Position numbers and translations under genes: made by a program
Shown here: in pieces, positions 5,745 through 15,203 of the stretch
Position numbering within the stretch: the stretch's first letter is position 1
How the letters are laid out: every line of letters starts with the position of its first letter
Assembly (NCBI GenBank): GCA_017548175.1
Contig: JAFYMZ010000074.1
Span: forward strand, 1-15,203
Length of the DNA stretch: 15,203 nucleotides
Reading direction: 5' to 3'
From: Clostridia bacterium
GTDB lineage: Bacteria; Bacillota_A; Clostridia; Oscillospirales; Butyricicoccaceae
Notes under the pieces: model-generated
The model's input: the letters and a program-made list of their open reading frames with translations, nothing else
Told to the model about the DNA's origin: nothing
Databases searched by the model: none

Positions 5745-6587
5745 ATGCCCATTTGGGTTGCAATTTTATTGGGTGTGGTACAGGGTCTGGCAGAGTTCCT
5801 GCCCATTTCTTCTTCCGGACATTTGGTGCTGATGCAGTCACTGGTGGATTTCCATCAGTACGGCGCGGATCACGTGACCTTTGATGTGATCCTGCATCTG
5901 GGCACCTTGACCGCCGTGGTGGTGGCCTTCTGGAGCGATGTAAAGAGTCTGGTGGTAGAGTTCATCAAGATGCTCTTTGACGGCTTCAAGCTGCGGAAGC
6001 GCCCTTACCGCCGGATGGTGGTGATGGTCATCGTGGCAACGCTGCCGCTGGTCATCGGCGCGCTGCTGGAAAATCTGTTGGAAAGCGCCTTTACCAGTAC
6101 GCTGGTGGTTGGCTTGGGCCTGATCTTTACCGCCGGTGTCCTGTGGACCTCCTCGAAGGTGGCCGACAAGCGGGAAAAGGAAGGCTATGGCGGAAAAGAT
6201 GCAAGCAACGCCAAGTTTTCCGATGCCCTGAAGGTGGGTCTGATGCAGCTTCTGGCACTGCTGCCCGGTGTGTCCCGCAGCGGCAGCACCATCTGCGGCG
6301 GACAGTTCTGCGGGTTCTCCCGGGATTTTGCCGTGCGCTTTGCCTTTATTATGTCCATTCCTGCCGTACTGGGCAGTGTGGTATTCAAGCTGGATGACAT
6401 TCTGGAGATGGGCATGGAGCCCGGTCTGCTGGTGCCCAGCCTTGTTGGCTTTGCGGTATCCGCCGTCAGCGGATATCTGGCCATTATTTTGGTGCGGGTG
6501 CTGACCAAAAAGAACAGCTTCCGCTATTTCTCCGTATATTGTGCGGTGGTGGGTATCATTACCGTCATCGCAAATCTGATTCAGTAA
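5745..6587 (+). CDS. uppP: undecaprenyl-diphosphatase UppP (BacA)
   Basis: This integral membrane enzyme (280 residues from 5745, 282 from the ATG at 5739) converts undecaprenyl pyrophosphate to undecaprenyl phosphate, recycling the lipid carrier of peptidoglycan and other envelope polymers and giving low-level bacitracin tolerance. Both family signatures are intact: 'QGLAEFLPISSSGH' (13-26, with catalytic E17 and H26) and 'LLPGVSRSGST' (172-182, with the essential Arg at 178). Length matches the family (about 265-285). It lies 11 bases after a PAP2 phosphatase of unrelated fold and nine bases before ftsK, inside one operon. Confidence 0.95.
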   Translation: MPIWVAILLGVVQGLAEFLPISSSGHLVLMQSLVDFHQYGADHVTFDVILHLGTLTAVVVAFWSDVKSLVVEFIKMLFDGFKLRKRPYRRMVVMVIVATLPLVIGALLENLLESAFTSTLVVGLGLIFTAGVLWTSSKVADKREKEGYGGKDASNAKFSDALKVGLMQLLALLPGVSRSGSTICGGQFCGFSRDFAVRFAFIMSIPAVLGSVVFKLDDILEMGMEPGLLVPSLVGFAVSAVSGYLAIILVRVLTKKNSFRYFSVYCAVVGIITVIANLIQ

Positions 6588-6596
6588 GGAACGAAG

Positions 6597-9314
<2,718 letters not shown>

Positions 9315-9324
9315 GAAAAACCGC

Positions 9325-9349
9325 GGGACGGCCGGAATACGGCCGTCTC
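9325..9349 (+). promoter_or_regulatory. GC-rich hairpin between ftsK and ygiQ
   Basis: GGGACGGCCG (9325-9334) pairs with CGGCCGTCTC (9340-9349) over ten positions (one G-U) around a GAATA loop. No T-run follows, so it is not a classical terminator. It may set relative mRNA stability or act as a processing site between two long genes of one transcript; this is inferred. Confidence 0.5.
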
Positions 9350-9370
9350 TGCAGGAAGTGAGGAAACACC

Positions 9371-11383
9371 ATGCAGCTTGACAGAAGTGCATTTTTGCCG
9401 GTGAGCCGACAGGATATGCTGGATCGCGGCTGGTATTATTATGACTTTTTGCTGGTCACCGGCGATGCTTATGTGGATCATCCGTCCTTTGGTACGGCGG
9501 TCATCTCCCGTGTGCTGGAAAAGGCAGGCTTCCGCGTGGCCATTCTGGCCCAGCCCGACTGGCACAGCACCGCGGACTTTGAGGCCATGGGCAAGCCCCG
9601 ATACGGCGTGCTCATCAATGCCGGCAACATCGACTCTATGGTGGCTCACTATTCGGTGGCCAAGCGCCGCCGCAGCCGGGATGCCTACAGCCCCGGCAAC
9701 CTGCCCGGTCGCAGACCGGACCGTGCCGTCATCGTATACTCCAACCGCGCAAGAGAGGCCTTTCCCGACACGCCGGTGGTTATCGGCGGTATCGAGGCTT
9801 CGCTGCGCCGGTTTGCCCATTATGACTATTGGGACGATGCTGTGCGCCGTAGCGTGCTGGAGGACAGCGGTGCAGACCTGCTGAGCTTCGGTATGGGCGA
9901 GCGCAGTATGACCGAGATCGCCAAGCGCCTGAAGAAGGGTGAGCCGGTGAGCGAGATCCGCGACGTGCGCGGCACTTGCTTTTTGGCCAAGAGCCCGGAG
10001 GAGTGCTGCTTTGAAAATCCTATGCTGCTGCCGTCCTTTGAGACGGTGCGGGATGACAAAAAGGCCTATGCCCGCGCAGCCTTCCACCAGCAGAACGAAA
10101 ACGATTTTGCCCGCGGTCACGCGCTGATCCAGCCCACCGGCAGCCGATATCTGATTCAAAATCCGCCGGCGTTGCCGTTGGAAGGCGCGGAATTGGATGC
10201 GGTGTTTGCCTTGCCCTATGCCCGATTCTATCATCCCGATTACGAGGAACTGGGCGGTGTCGCCGCCATTGAAGAGGTGCGGTTCTCCATCATCCATAAC
10301 CGCGGCTGCTTCGGCGCCTGTAATTTCTGCGCCCTGGCGCTGCATCAGGGCCGATACATCAGCGCACGCAGCCACGAGTCGGTGCTGCGCGAAGCCAAAC
10401 TCATTGCGGCAGATCCGGATTTCAAGGGCTATATCCACGATGTGGGCGGCCCCACGGCAAACTTTGACCATCCGGCCTGTGCCAAGCAAAAGACGGCAGG
10501 CGCCTGCGCCCACCGTCAGTGTCTGTTCCCCACGCCTTGCCCCAATCTGAATGCGGACGAGAGCAATTATCTGGCACTGCTGCGCAAGATGCGAGAGATC
10601 CCCGGCGTGAAAAAGGTCTTTATCCGCAGCGGTATCCGCTTTGACTATATGCTGCACGACAAGCGCGGCGACTTCTTTGCCGAACTGGTAAAGCATCACG
10701 TCAGCGGTCAGCTGAAGGTGGCGCCCGAGCACATCAGCCCGCAGGTGCTGAAGTATATGGGCAAGCCCCACGCCGATGTATATGACCGCTTCTGCCGCAA
10801 GTACTTTGAACTCAGCGAGAAGTGCGGCAAGGAGCAGTATCTGGTGCCCTATCTGATGTCCTCGCACCCGGGCAGCGGCCTGCGTGAGGCCATTGATCTG
10901 GCACTGTATTTGAAGGAGCATAAACTGTCTCCCGAGCAGGTGCAGGATTTCTATCCCACCCCCGGCACATTGTCCACCGCGATGTATCATACCGGCATCG
11001 ATCCCCGTACCATGGAGCCGGTGTATGTAGCCAAGGACCCGGAGGAAAAGGCCATGCAGCGCGCGCTGCTGCAGTTCGGCAATCCCAAGAACCGTGCATT
11101 GGTGCTGAAGGCGCTGCGTCAGGCAGGCCGTGAGGACCTGATCGGTATGGGTAAGCGCTATCTGGTGGCGGACTTCCGTCCTGCGCCCAAGCAGGAAGAG
11201 GGCAAGCGCCCCGCCGGCAAGAGCCAGCCGCAGCGCGGCGGAAAGTCTGCCAAGGCAGACAAACCCGTCAAGGGCGGCAAGGGCAAGCCCGCAGCAAAAG
11301 CTGCCACCAAACCTGCGGCAAAACCCGCAGGAAAGGCCGGGGCAAAATCTGCGGCCAAGCCTGCAAAGCGCGGCAAACGATAA
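9371..11383 (+). CDS. ygiQ: YgiQ family radical SAM protein (UPF0313)
   Basis: The 670-residue protein starts at ATG 9371, six bases after AGGA (9361-9364). It belongs to the YgiQ/UPF0313 radical SAM family, whose reaction is not established. The radical SAM cluster motif is C313-x3-C317-x2-C320 ('GCFGACNFC'). It is preceded by an N-terminal domain of about 300 residues with 'VVIGGIEASLRRFAHYDYW' and followed by 'IHDVGGPTANFD' and 'VAPEHISP', all typical of the family; E. coli YgiQ is about 739 residues, so the length is usual. Residues from about 605 to the end form a Lys/Ala/Gly/Pro-rich, histone H1-like tail with no aromatic residues. It is 56 bases downstream of ftsK, separated by a hairpin, and is the last gene of the operon. 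Confidence 0.93.
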   Translation: MQLDRSAFLPVSRQDMLDRGWYYYDFLLVTGDAYVDHPSFGTAVISRVLEKAGFRVAILAQPDWHSTADFEAMGKPRYGVLINAGNIDSMVAHYSVAKRRRSRDAYSPGNLPGRRPDRAVIVYSNRAREAFPDTPVVIGGIEASLRRFAHYDYWDDAVRRSVLEDSGADLLSFGMGERSMTEIAKRLKKGEPVSEIRDVRGTCFLAKSPEECCFENPMLLPSFETVRDDKKAYARAAFHQQNENDFARGHALIQPTGSRYLIQNPPALPLEGAELDAVFALPYARFYHPDYEELGGVAAIEEVRFSIIHNRGCFGACNFCALALHQGRYISARSHESVLREAKLIAADPDFKGYIHDVGGPTANFDHPACAKQKTAGACAHRQCLFPTPCPNLNADESNYLALLRKMREIPGVKKVFIRSGIRFDYMLHDKRGDFFAELVKHHVSGQLKVAPEHISPQVLKYMGKPHADVYDRFCRKYFELSEKCGKEQYLVPYLMSSHPGSGLREAIDLALYLKEHKLSPEQVQDFYPTPGTLSTAMYHTGIDPRTMEPVYVAKDPEEKAMQRALLQFGNPKNRALVLKALRQAGREDLIGMGKRYLVADFRPAPKQEEGKRPAGKSQPQRGGKSAKADKPVKGGKGKPAAKAATKPAAKPAGKAGAKSAAKPAKRGKR

Positions 11384-11418
11384 CAAACAAAACACCCCTG
11401 CCGGACTGGCAGGGGTGT
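11384..11418 (-). terminator. terminator of the EamA gene, in the convergent gap
   Basis: A perfect 11-bp stem, ACACCCCTGCC (11392-11402) with GGCAGGGGTGT (11408-11418), and a 5-base loop. Read on the - strand it is followed by TTTTGTTTGTT, a T-rich tail (11391 back to 11381). On the + strand the stem is followed by AATAATAGG with no T-run, so it serves mainly the minus-strand gene; it may still stop ygiQ transcripts weakly. Confidence 0.85.
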
Positions 11419-11434
11419 AATAATAGGCTATGGG

Positions 11435-12319
11435 TCAGGCGTTGGCGTTGTCACGGGTTTGCCGCGCCGTCAGATAATTGTGCAGGAAGACGGTGACGAT
11501 GACCACGGCGCTGCCCACCACGGACAGGCCACCCATGGCTTCGCCCAAAAAGAGGAGGGCGAGGATGGGATTGAGCACCGGCTCGATCATAGTGATGAAG
11601 CTGGCCTGCAGCGAAGGGGTCTTTTTGATGCCCTTGGTGAACATCAGCCATGCCAGACCGGTCTGCACGATGCCCATAAAGAGCATACTGCCCCAGGCGG
11701 GCAGGCTTTGGTTGGCCCAAAAACTGCTGTCACTGAACACAAAGGGAAGCAGGAAGACGTACAGACTGCTGCCCAGAATGGTGGACTGCAGCGGGTCGGC
11801 ACCCGGCAGGCGGCTGGAGAAGAAGATGCCGGCATAAAATACGCCGGAGATGAGAGCCAGCACATTGCCCAGCAGGGGATTGCTGCCCGGCAGGTTGCCG
11901 GAAAAGAGGGTGTCGGCCATACTCAGCAGGATGCCGCCGAAGATCATCACGCCCACGACGCAATCCAGTCGGCTGGGCTTTTGCCGGAAGAACAGGTACA
12001 GGAACAGGATGATGTACAGCGGCGAGGTGTTCTGCAGCACGATGGCGCTGCCGGCGCTGGTGAGTTTGTTTGCGATCATAAAGAGGAAGGTCTCGCCAAA
12101 GTAGCACAGCGCCGTCAGGATGATGGGCTTGTTCAGTTTGAACCGAAAGGTGCGGGTCAGCAAGATCTGGGTGATGGCAGCCAACAGGCCGCGCAGACAG
12201 GCAATGGTGGTGCCACTCCAAGGATTAAACTTGGTGAGCACGCCTGCGGTACTCCATAACGCTGCGGCACAGAGCAGGAAGAAAATGCCGGTTTGGGGTT
12301 GTTTTTTGGTTTGTTCCAT
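11435..12319 (-). CDS. EamA (drug/metabolite transporter superfamily) permease
   Basis: This is a 294-residue inner-membrane protein of the DMT superfamily with ten predicted spans in two EamA repeats (about 10-140 and 150-285). Recognisable features are 'GIFFLLCAAALWSTAGVLTK' at the N terminus, the first-repeat end 'TSPLYIILFLYLFF', and the second-repeat 'MIEPVLNPILALLFLGEAM', the classic EamA signature with Pro and Glu. Such proteins export or import small metabolites such as amino acids or nucleosides; the substrate cannot be told from sequence. ATG 12319 is preceded by GAGGT at seven bases. The gene is divergent from a QueG-like gene with 80 bases between starts and has its own terminator. 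Confidence 0.9.
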   Translation of the reverse strand: MEQTKKQPQTGIFFLLCAAALWSTAGVLTKFNPWSGTTIACLRGLLAAITQILLTRTFRFKLNKPIILTALCYFGETFLFMIANKLTSAGSAIVLQNTSPLYIILFLYLFFRQKPSRLDCVVGVMIFGGILLSMADTLFSGNLPGSNPLLGNVLALISGVFYAGIFFSSRLPGADPLQSTILGSSLYVFLLPFVFSDSSFWANQSLPAWGSMLFMGIVQTGLAWLMFTKGIKKTPSLQASFITMIEPVLNPILALLFLGEAMGGLSVVGSAVVIVTVFLHNYLTARQTRDNANA

Positions 12320-12342
12320 AAAAAATACCTCGTTTCGGCCTT

Positions 12343-12369
12343 ATTCTATCACAGACAACGGAAAAACAA
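12343..12369 (-). promoter_or_regulatory. probable promoter of the EamA gene
   Basis: On the - strand the -10 box TAGAAT (+ coordinates 12343-12348) carries an upstream TG (TGA-TAGAAT), an extended -10. A weak -35 TTGTTT lies at 12364-12369 with a 15-base spacer. The extended -10 is the stronger evidence. I see no equally good + strand promoter for the divergent QueG-like gene. Confidence 0.55.
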
Positions 12370-12399
12370 AAGAGGAAATCGAGAAAAAGGAGGGGAAGC

Positions 12400-13221
12400 A
12401 TGGATCGGGTTTTGACGGAGATCCGCACGCGCAGCGGCGCGGCAGAAGTGGGATTTGTATCGCGGCAGTGGTATGAAACCCGGATGCAGGAGATGCAGTT
12501 GGCGCGGGCGGAGGAACTGCTGCCGGGACATCGCGGCTTGATCTGTGCGGTATTCCCGTATTATGCCGGTGTGCAGGCGGGTAACCTGTCCCTCTATGCC
12601 CGAGGACAGGATTATCACGCGGTCATCAAGACCCGGCTGGAGCAGGCGGCCGAATGGCTGCGGCAGACTTACGGCTGCAGCGCCATCCCTATGGCGGACG
12701 TGTCGCCCTTCCCGGAGGTGTGGGCAGCTGCCTGCGCCGGTTTGGGAAAATTGGGGCAGAACGGCTTGCTGCTGACGGAAGATTACGGCAGTTTTGTGTT
12801 CATTGGTCTGCTGCTTACCGATTTGCCGTTGGAGGGCGGCAGCGCACCCGTGCCTTGTATGGGCTGCGGCGCGTGCTTGCGTGCCTGCCCCGGTGGGGCG
12901 TTGGGCAAAGACGGACGGGTGGAAGAAGCCAAGTGTCTGTCGGCCTTGACCCAGCAGCGGGGTGAACTGACCGAGCCGCAGGCGGCTGCGGTGGCAGCAC
13001 ACCCTTTGATCTGGGGCTGCGATGCCTGCCAGTTGGCTTGTCCGGAAAACCGGAAGGCACAGGAAACGGCGCTGCCGGAGTTTCGGGCGGACTTGCTGTA
13101 TAGCCTGACGGAAGCGGATGTGGCGCTGGGGGACCGCGCCTTCCGCAAGCAATACGCCGGGCGTGCCTTTACGTGGCGCGGTGTGCAGCCTTTGCGGCGC
13201 AATCTGAAGCTGAAAAAATGA
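12400..13221 (+). CDS. short QueG-like double [4Fe-4S] cluster protein
   Basis: The 273-residue protein starts at ATG 12400, preceded by AAAGGAGGGG. It resembles epoxyqueuosine reductase QueG, the cobalamin and iron-sulphur enzyme making queuosine in tRNA. All eight cluster cysteines are present: C153-x2-C156-x2-C159-x3-C163 with 'CMGCGACLRACP', C179 in 'KCLSAL', and C207-x2-C210-x3-C214 in 'WGCDACQLACPEN'. The segment 'ADVSPFPE' then 'AGLGKLGQNGLLLTEDYGSFVF' matches the QueG core, and D100 aligns with the proposed catalytic Asp. It is about 80-100 residues shorter than usual because the C-terminal HEAT-like repeats that bind tRNA are absent. It may be a short clostridial QueG or a reductase with another substrate. 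No other queuosine gene is in the window. Confidence 0.75.
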   Translation: MDRVLTEIRTRSGAAEVGFVSRQWYETRMQEMQLARAEELLPGHRGLICAVFPYYAGVQAGNLSLYARGQDYHAVIKTRLEQAAEWLRQTYGCSAIPMADVSPFPEVWAAACAGLGKLGQNGLLLTEDYGSFVFIGLLLTDLPLEGGSAPVPCMGCGACLRACPGGALGKDGRVEEAKCLSALTQQRGELTEPQAAAVAAHPLIWGCDACQLACPENRKAQETALPEFRADLLYSLTEADVALGDRAFRKQYAGRAFTWRGVQPLRRNLKLKK

Positions 13222-13224
13222 CAG

Positions 13225-13255
13225 AATGACCTTGCTTGCGGGCAAGGTCATTTTT
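13225..13255 (+). terminator. compact terminator in the convergent gap, overlapping a stop codon
   Basis: AATGACCTTGC (13225-13235) pairs perfectly with GCAAGGTCATT (13242-13252) and continues into TTTTT (13251-13255) on the + strand. It starts three bases after the QueG-like stop. The right arm contains the TGA stop (13248-13250, read on the - strand) of the converging gene. On the - strand a T6 run lies about six bases after the stem, so it may also work, less well, in that direction. Confidence 0.85.
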
Positions 13256-14015
13256 CATACGCGGCTCGGGCGATAACGGGCGCGTCGGCGCCCCATTCGG
13301 CATAGAGCAAGAAGCAGGTGGGCACACCCCAGCATGCGGCGCGTTGGATGCGTCGGCCGGCGGAGGACGCATCGTCAAAAAGGATCAGTTGCCAGCCGGT
13401 ATCGGGTCGGTGCAGGGTGAAGTATTGGGTGCAAAGGGCGGGGGAGTAGAATACATTGGGGCAGTTGCAGCAGAGTTCCTGCAGTTCCGCACGGGACAGC
13501 GGCTGCCCGCAAGGGTCGGCGCAGGGCATGGAAAATCGGTGGCGGCAGCGCTGCAGGTCCAGACACAGGCGGTGTTTTCCCCACGCATCGGCGTAGGAAT
13601 CCAACATGGATTCAAAGCGTCCGCCGCTTAAAAGCCCGGGGAGGATCACCTGACTTTCGGGCAGCGCTGCTGCGGCATCCGGCGGCAGAAAAACCGCATA
13701 CCCCAGCCGGCACAAGCCGGTGAGTGCCGGGGTCAAGGAACGGGCAACGGAGGCAGGAAGATCGGCGATGATGCCGCGGTAGCCGCATCGGCGGCATTCG
13801 GCAAGCAGCGCCTGCCGCAGCCGCGGCAAGGCGGATTCCGGCAGAACGGGTGCATCCATAAGTCCCAACAGGCCACCGCGGGTGGCGCGGGGCAGGGGCG
13901 TGCGCTGCAGCACGCCTTGGTCGGTGATGCGGTAGCACAAAAAGCCGCAGGGGAGACCTGTGGCAGAGGCGCGTGGTGCATCGGCAGCATTGGTGAGCAA
14001 AAATGTTTGGGTCAC
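13248..14015 (-). CDS. cysteine-rich protein of unknown function, possible TIM-barrel
   Basis: The 255-residue protein starts at GTG (14013-14015), with AGGGGG eight bases upstream. I do not recognise a family. Regularly spaced strand-like segments, each followed by an amphipathic helix ('GGLLGLMDAP', 'CGYRGIIADLP', 'GYAVFLPP', 'ESQVILPG', 'KHRLCLDL', 'NVFYSPALC', 'WQLILFDDAS', 'VPTCFLLYAEWG'), suggest a degenerate (beta/alpha)8 barrel of the glycoside-hydrolase-like type. About eleven Cys residues occur, several in 'RCRHRFSMPCADPCG' and 'ELCCNCPN'. There is no signal peptide or membrane span, so it is predicted cytoplasmic, where reduced cysteines could bind metal. It is divergent from yqeG and convergent with the QueG-like gene, and has no obvious operon partner. 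It could equally be a lineage-restricted orphan. Confidence 0.65.
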   Translation of the reverse strand: MTQTFLLTNAADAPRASATGLPCGFLCYRITDQGVLQRTPLPRATRGGLLGLMDAPVLPESALPRLRQALLAECRRCGYRGIIADLPASVARSLTPALTGLCRLGYAVFLPPDAAAALPESQVILPGLLSGGRFESMLDSYADAWGKHRLCLDLQRCRHRFSMPCADPCGQPLSRAELQELCCNCPNVFYSPALCTQYFTLHRPDTGWQLILFDDASSAGRRIQRAACWGVPTCFLLYAEWGADAPVIARAAYEK

Positions 14016-14028
14016 GGGCGGTTCCCCC

Positions 14029-14058
14029 TTGTGGAGATGACGCGATTTGTGGTAAAAT
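14029..14058 (+). promoter_or_regulatory. promoter of the yqeG / endonuclease IV-like pair, extended -10
   Basis: The -10 box TAAAAT (14053-14058, five of six consensus) has TG one base upstream (TGG-TAAAAT), with a partial -35 TTGTGG (14029-14034) at an 18-base spacer. The start is predicted near 14065, leaving about 33 bases of leader. Confidence 0.65.
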
Positions 14059-14097
14059 ATTATGAAAGACTATGCTTGATTATGAGGAGAATGACAT

Positions 14098-14586
14098 ATG
14101 ATTTTCCCCTTTCCTTATCGTTATTACCCTGCGGTGACTGATATTACGGCCGAAGATCTGGCGGAAATGGGCATTCGCGCTCTGCTGCTGGACATTGACG
14201 GCACGCTGATGCAGACCCGGGATATGATGCCGGCACCTGCCGTTATGGATTGGCTGGCAAAGATGAAAGAGCAGGGCATCACCCTGTATATCCTGTCCAA
14301 CAACAAACATCCTCATCGGGTAGAGGCCTTTGCCAATGCCATCGGTGCGCAGTGGCAGTATCTGGCCGGAAAGCCCCGGCTGCGCGGGTTTATCAAGGCG
14401 CAGCAGGAGCTGGGTCTGCCCAAGGAGCAGTTGGCATTGGTGGGCGACCAGACCTATACCGATATGCTGGGCTGCCGCCGATTTGGCATCAAGGGTCTGC
14501 TGGTAGAGAGTACCGACACCTATCTGTGGTACTTCTGGCCCCGCCGACTGGTGGAACTGCCCTTCCGGTTTGAGGTGCGGAAATGA
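14098..14586 (+). CDS. yqeG: YqeG family HAD (subclass IIIA) phosphatase
   Basis: The 162-residue cytoplasmic HAD-superfamily protein starts at ATG 14098, after GAGGAGA (14084-14090). All four HAD motifs are present: motif I D32-I-D34-G-T (nucleophile D32), motif II S67 in 'ILSNN', motif III K92 in 'AGKPR', and motif IV G116-D117-Q-T-Y-T-D122. The N-terminal 'PYRYYPAVTDIT' is typical of YqeG/PGP-phosphatase-like proteins (PF09419), and the length matches. The physiological substrate of YqeG is not settled; relatives include phosphatidylglycerophosphatase GEP4. Motif I reads DIDGT where I recall DxDNT in B. subtilis YqeG. It overlaps the following gene by ATGA, which indicates translational coupling. 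Confidence 0.88.
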   Translation: MIFPFPYRYYPAVTDITAEDLAEMGIRALLLDIDGTLMQTRDMMPAPAVMDWLAKMKEQGITLYILSNNKHPHRVEAFANAIGAQWQYLAGKPRLRGFIKAQQELGLPKEQLALVGDQTYTDMLGCRRFGIKGLLVESTDTYLWYFWPRRLVELPFRFEVRK

Positions 14587-15203
14587 TGCCGTTGTTTGGC
14601 CCTGCCGGCAACTGTGACCGGTTCAATGCGGCATACAAAGGCACGGTGCATGCGCCGCGCTGGCTGCGGGAATTGGGGCTGGATTGCTACGAGTACCAGT
14701 GCGGTCGGGGTGTGAACCTTAGCGAGGACACGGCACGGCGCATTGGCGCGGCGGCTGCGGAGTATGGCATCCGGATGTCGCTGCACAGCCCGTACTTTAT
14801 CAATCTGTCCAGCTGCGAGCCGGAGCGCGTGGAGAAAAACCTGCGGTATATCGAGACCTCTTGCCGCGCGGCGGATTGGATGGGCGGTGACCGTGTGGTG
14901 GTGCACTGCGGCGGTCTGACGGGTATGAGCCGGGAAGAGGCGCTGCGCAACACCGTGGAAAACCTGACGCTGGCGCTGCAGCGGCTGGAAGAACAGGGCT
15001 TGGGGCATATGACGCTGTGCGTCGAGACCATGGGCAAGCTGAATGTGCTGGGCGATGCGGAAGAGGTGTTTGCCATCTGCCAAAGTGATGCGCGGCTGCT
15101 GCCTTGCATCGACTACGGGCATTTGAACGCGCGCAGCCAAGGCGGTATGAACAGTCGGGAGGCAGTGTGCGCGCTGCTGGACCGAATGGCAGAGACTTTG
15201 GGC
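14583..15203 (+). CDS. endonuclease IV-like TIM-barrel protein (AP endonuclease family 2), 3' end outside window
   Basis: The frame is open from ATG 14583 to the window end (207 codons seen). The start overlaps the yqeG stop as ATGA; a second ATG at 14586 is also possible, and GAGGTG (14572-14577) serves either. It matches the AP_endonuc_2/xylose isomerase-like barrel (PF01261). The metal ligands of E. coli Nfo have counterparts at nearly the same numbers: H68 ('LHSPYFINL'), H108 ('VVVHCGG'), E148 ('CVETMG'), D177 and H180 ('CIDYGHLNA'). This supports deoxyribonuclease IV, which cuts DNA at abasic sites with three Zn2+. The remaining ligands lie past the window end. A sugar-phosphate isomerase of the same fold is the main alternative. 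Confidence 0.8.
   Translation, partial: MMPLFGPAGNCDRFNAAYKGTVHAPRWLRELGLDCYEYQCGRGVNLSEDTARRIGAAAAEYGIRMSLHSPYFINLSSCEPERVEKNLRYIETSCRAADWMGGDRVVVHCGGLTGMSREEALRNTVENLTLALQRLEEQGLGHMTLCVETMGKLNVLGDAEEVFAICQSDARLLPCIDYGHLNARSQGGMNSREAVCALLDRMAETLG

Noticed and set aside
9325..9349. Intrinsic terminator after ftsK
   Set aside because: The stem is good but is followed by TGCAGG with no T-run on the + strand, so termination is not supported.
11459..12259. A + strand open frame of 266 codons opposite the EamA gene
   Set aside because: Gln/His/Gly-rich composition typical of a shadow frame; the minus strand has ten membrane spans, an EamA signature and its own promoter and terminator.
12349..13251. 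A minus-strand open frame of 300 codons opposite the QueG-like gene
   Set aside because: The + strand encodes eight correctly spaced cluster cysteines with a strong ribosome binding site; the antisense product has no recognisable domain.

Overview
The window looks like ordinary chromosomal DNA from a moderately high-GC, low-motility gut Firmicute. The GC-rich third positions, AGGAGG-type ribosome binding sites, sigma-A promoters with a TG-extended -10, and the gene set (NhaC, UppP, SpoIIIE-type FtsK, YgiQ radical SAM, YqeG) suggest an Oscillospiraceae/Ruminococcaceae relative such as Faecalibacterium, Gemmiger or Subdoligranulum. This placement is inferred from gene content and style, not proven. 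There is no rRNA, tRNA, CRISPR array, insertion sequence, phage gene or integration site, and no gene-free stretch exceeds about 170 bases.

Layout. Bases 1-1211 hold the 3' end of a TIM-barrel putative glycoside hydrolase and a small two-span membrane protein. Bases 1217-2664 are a self-contained nhaC unit with a near-consensus promoter, leader hairpin and terminator. Bases 2693-3655 are a second self-contained unit for a lipoprotein with a Gly/Ser/Asn/Glu repeat linker. Bases 3665-11383 are one long six-gene unit on the + strand: a DUF2156 acyl-/aminoacyl-transferase-like protein, an unknown two-span membrane protein, a PAP2 lipid phosphatase, UppP, FtsK/SpoIIIE and YgiQ. Gaps between these genes are 56 bases or less. 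Bases 11392-12371 hold an EamA permease on the - strand, divergent from a short QueG-like double [4Fe-4S] protein (12400-13221). A cysteine-rich unknown protein lies on the - strand (13248-14015), divergent from a yqeG / endonuclease IV-like pair (14098 to the window end).

How the genes may work together. The six-gene unit joins undecaprenyl carrier recycling (PAP2 plus UppP, two unrelated folds for similar chemistry), a possible lipid- or surface-modifying GNAT-fold enzyme, and the septal DNA pump FtsK. A link between envelope growth and division is plausible but inferred. The clearest non-coding signal is an 11-base element, TGCAATTTTTG, placed exactly 22 bases before the start of the -10 hexamer in two consecutive promoters (lipoprotein and six-gene operon). 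In the second promoter it forms part of a perfect 9-bp inverted repeat. I found no clearly new multi-gene system. The leads worth a second look are this shared promoter element, the operon composition, the histone-like Lys/Ala tails on two adjacent proteins, and the unknown proteins.
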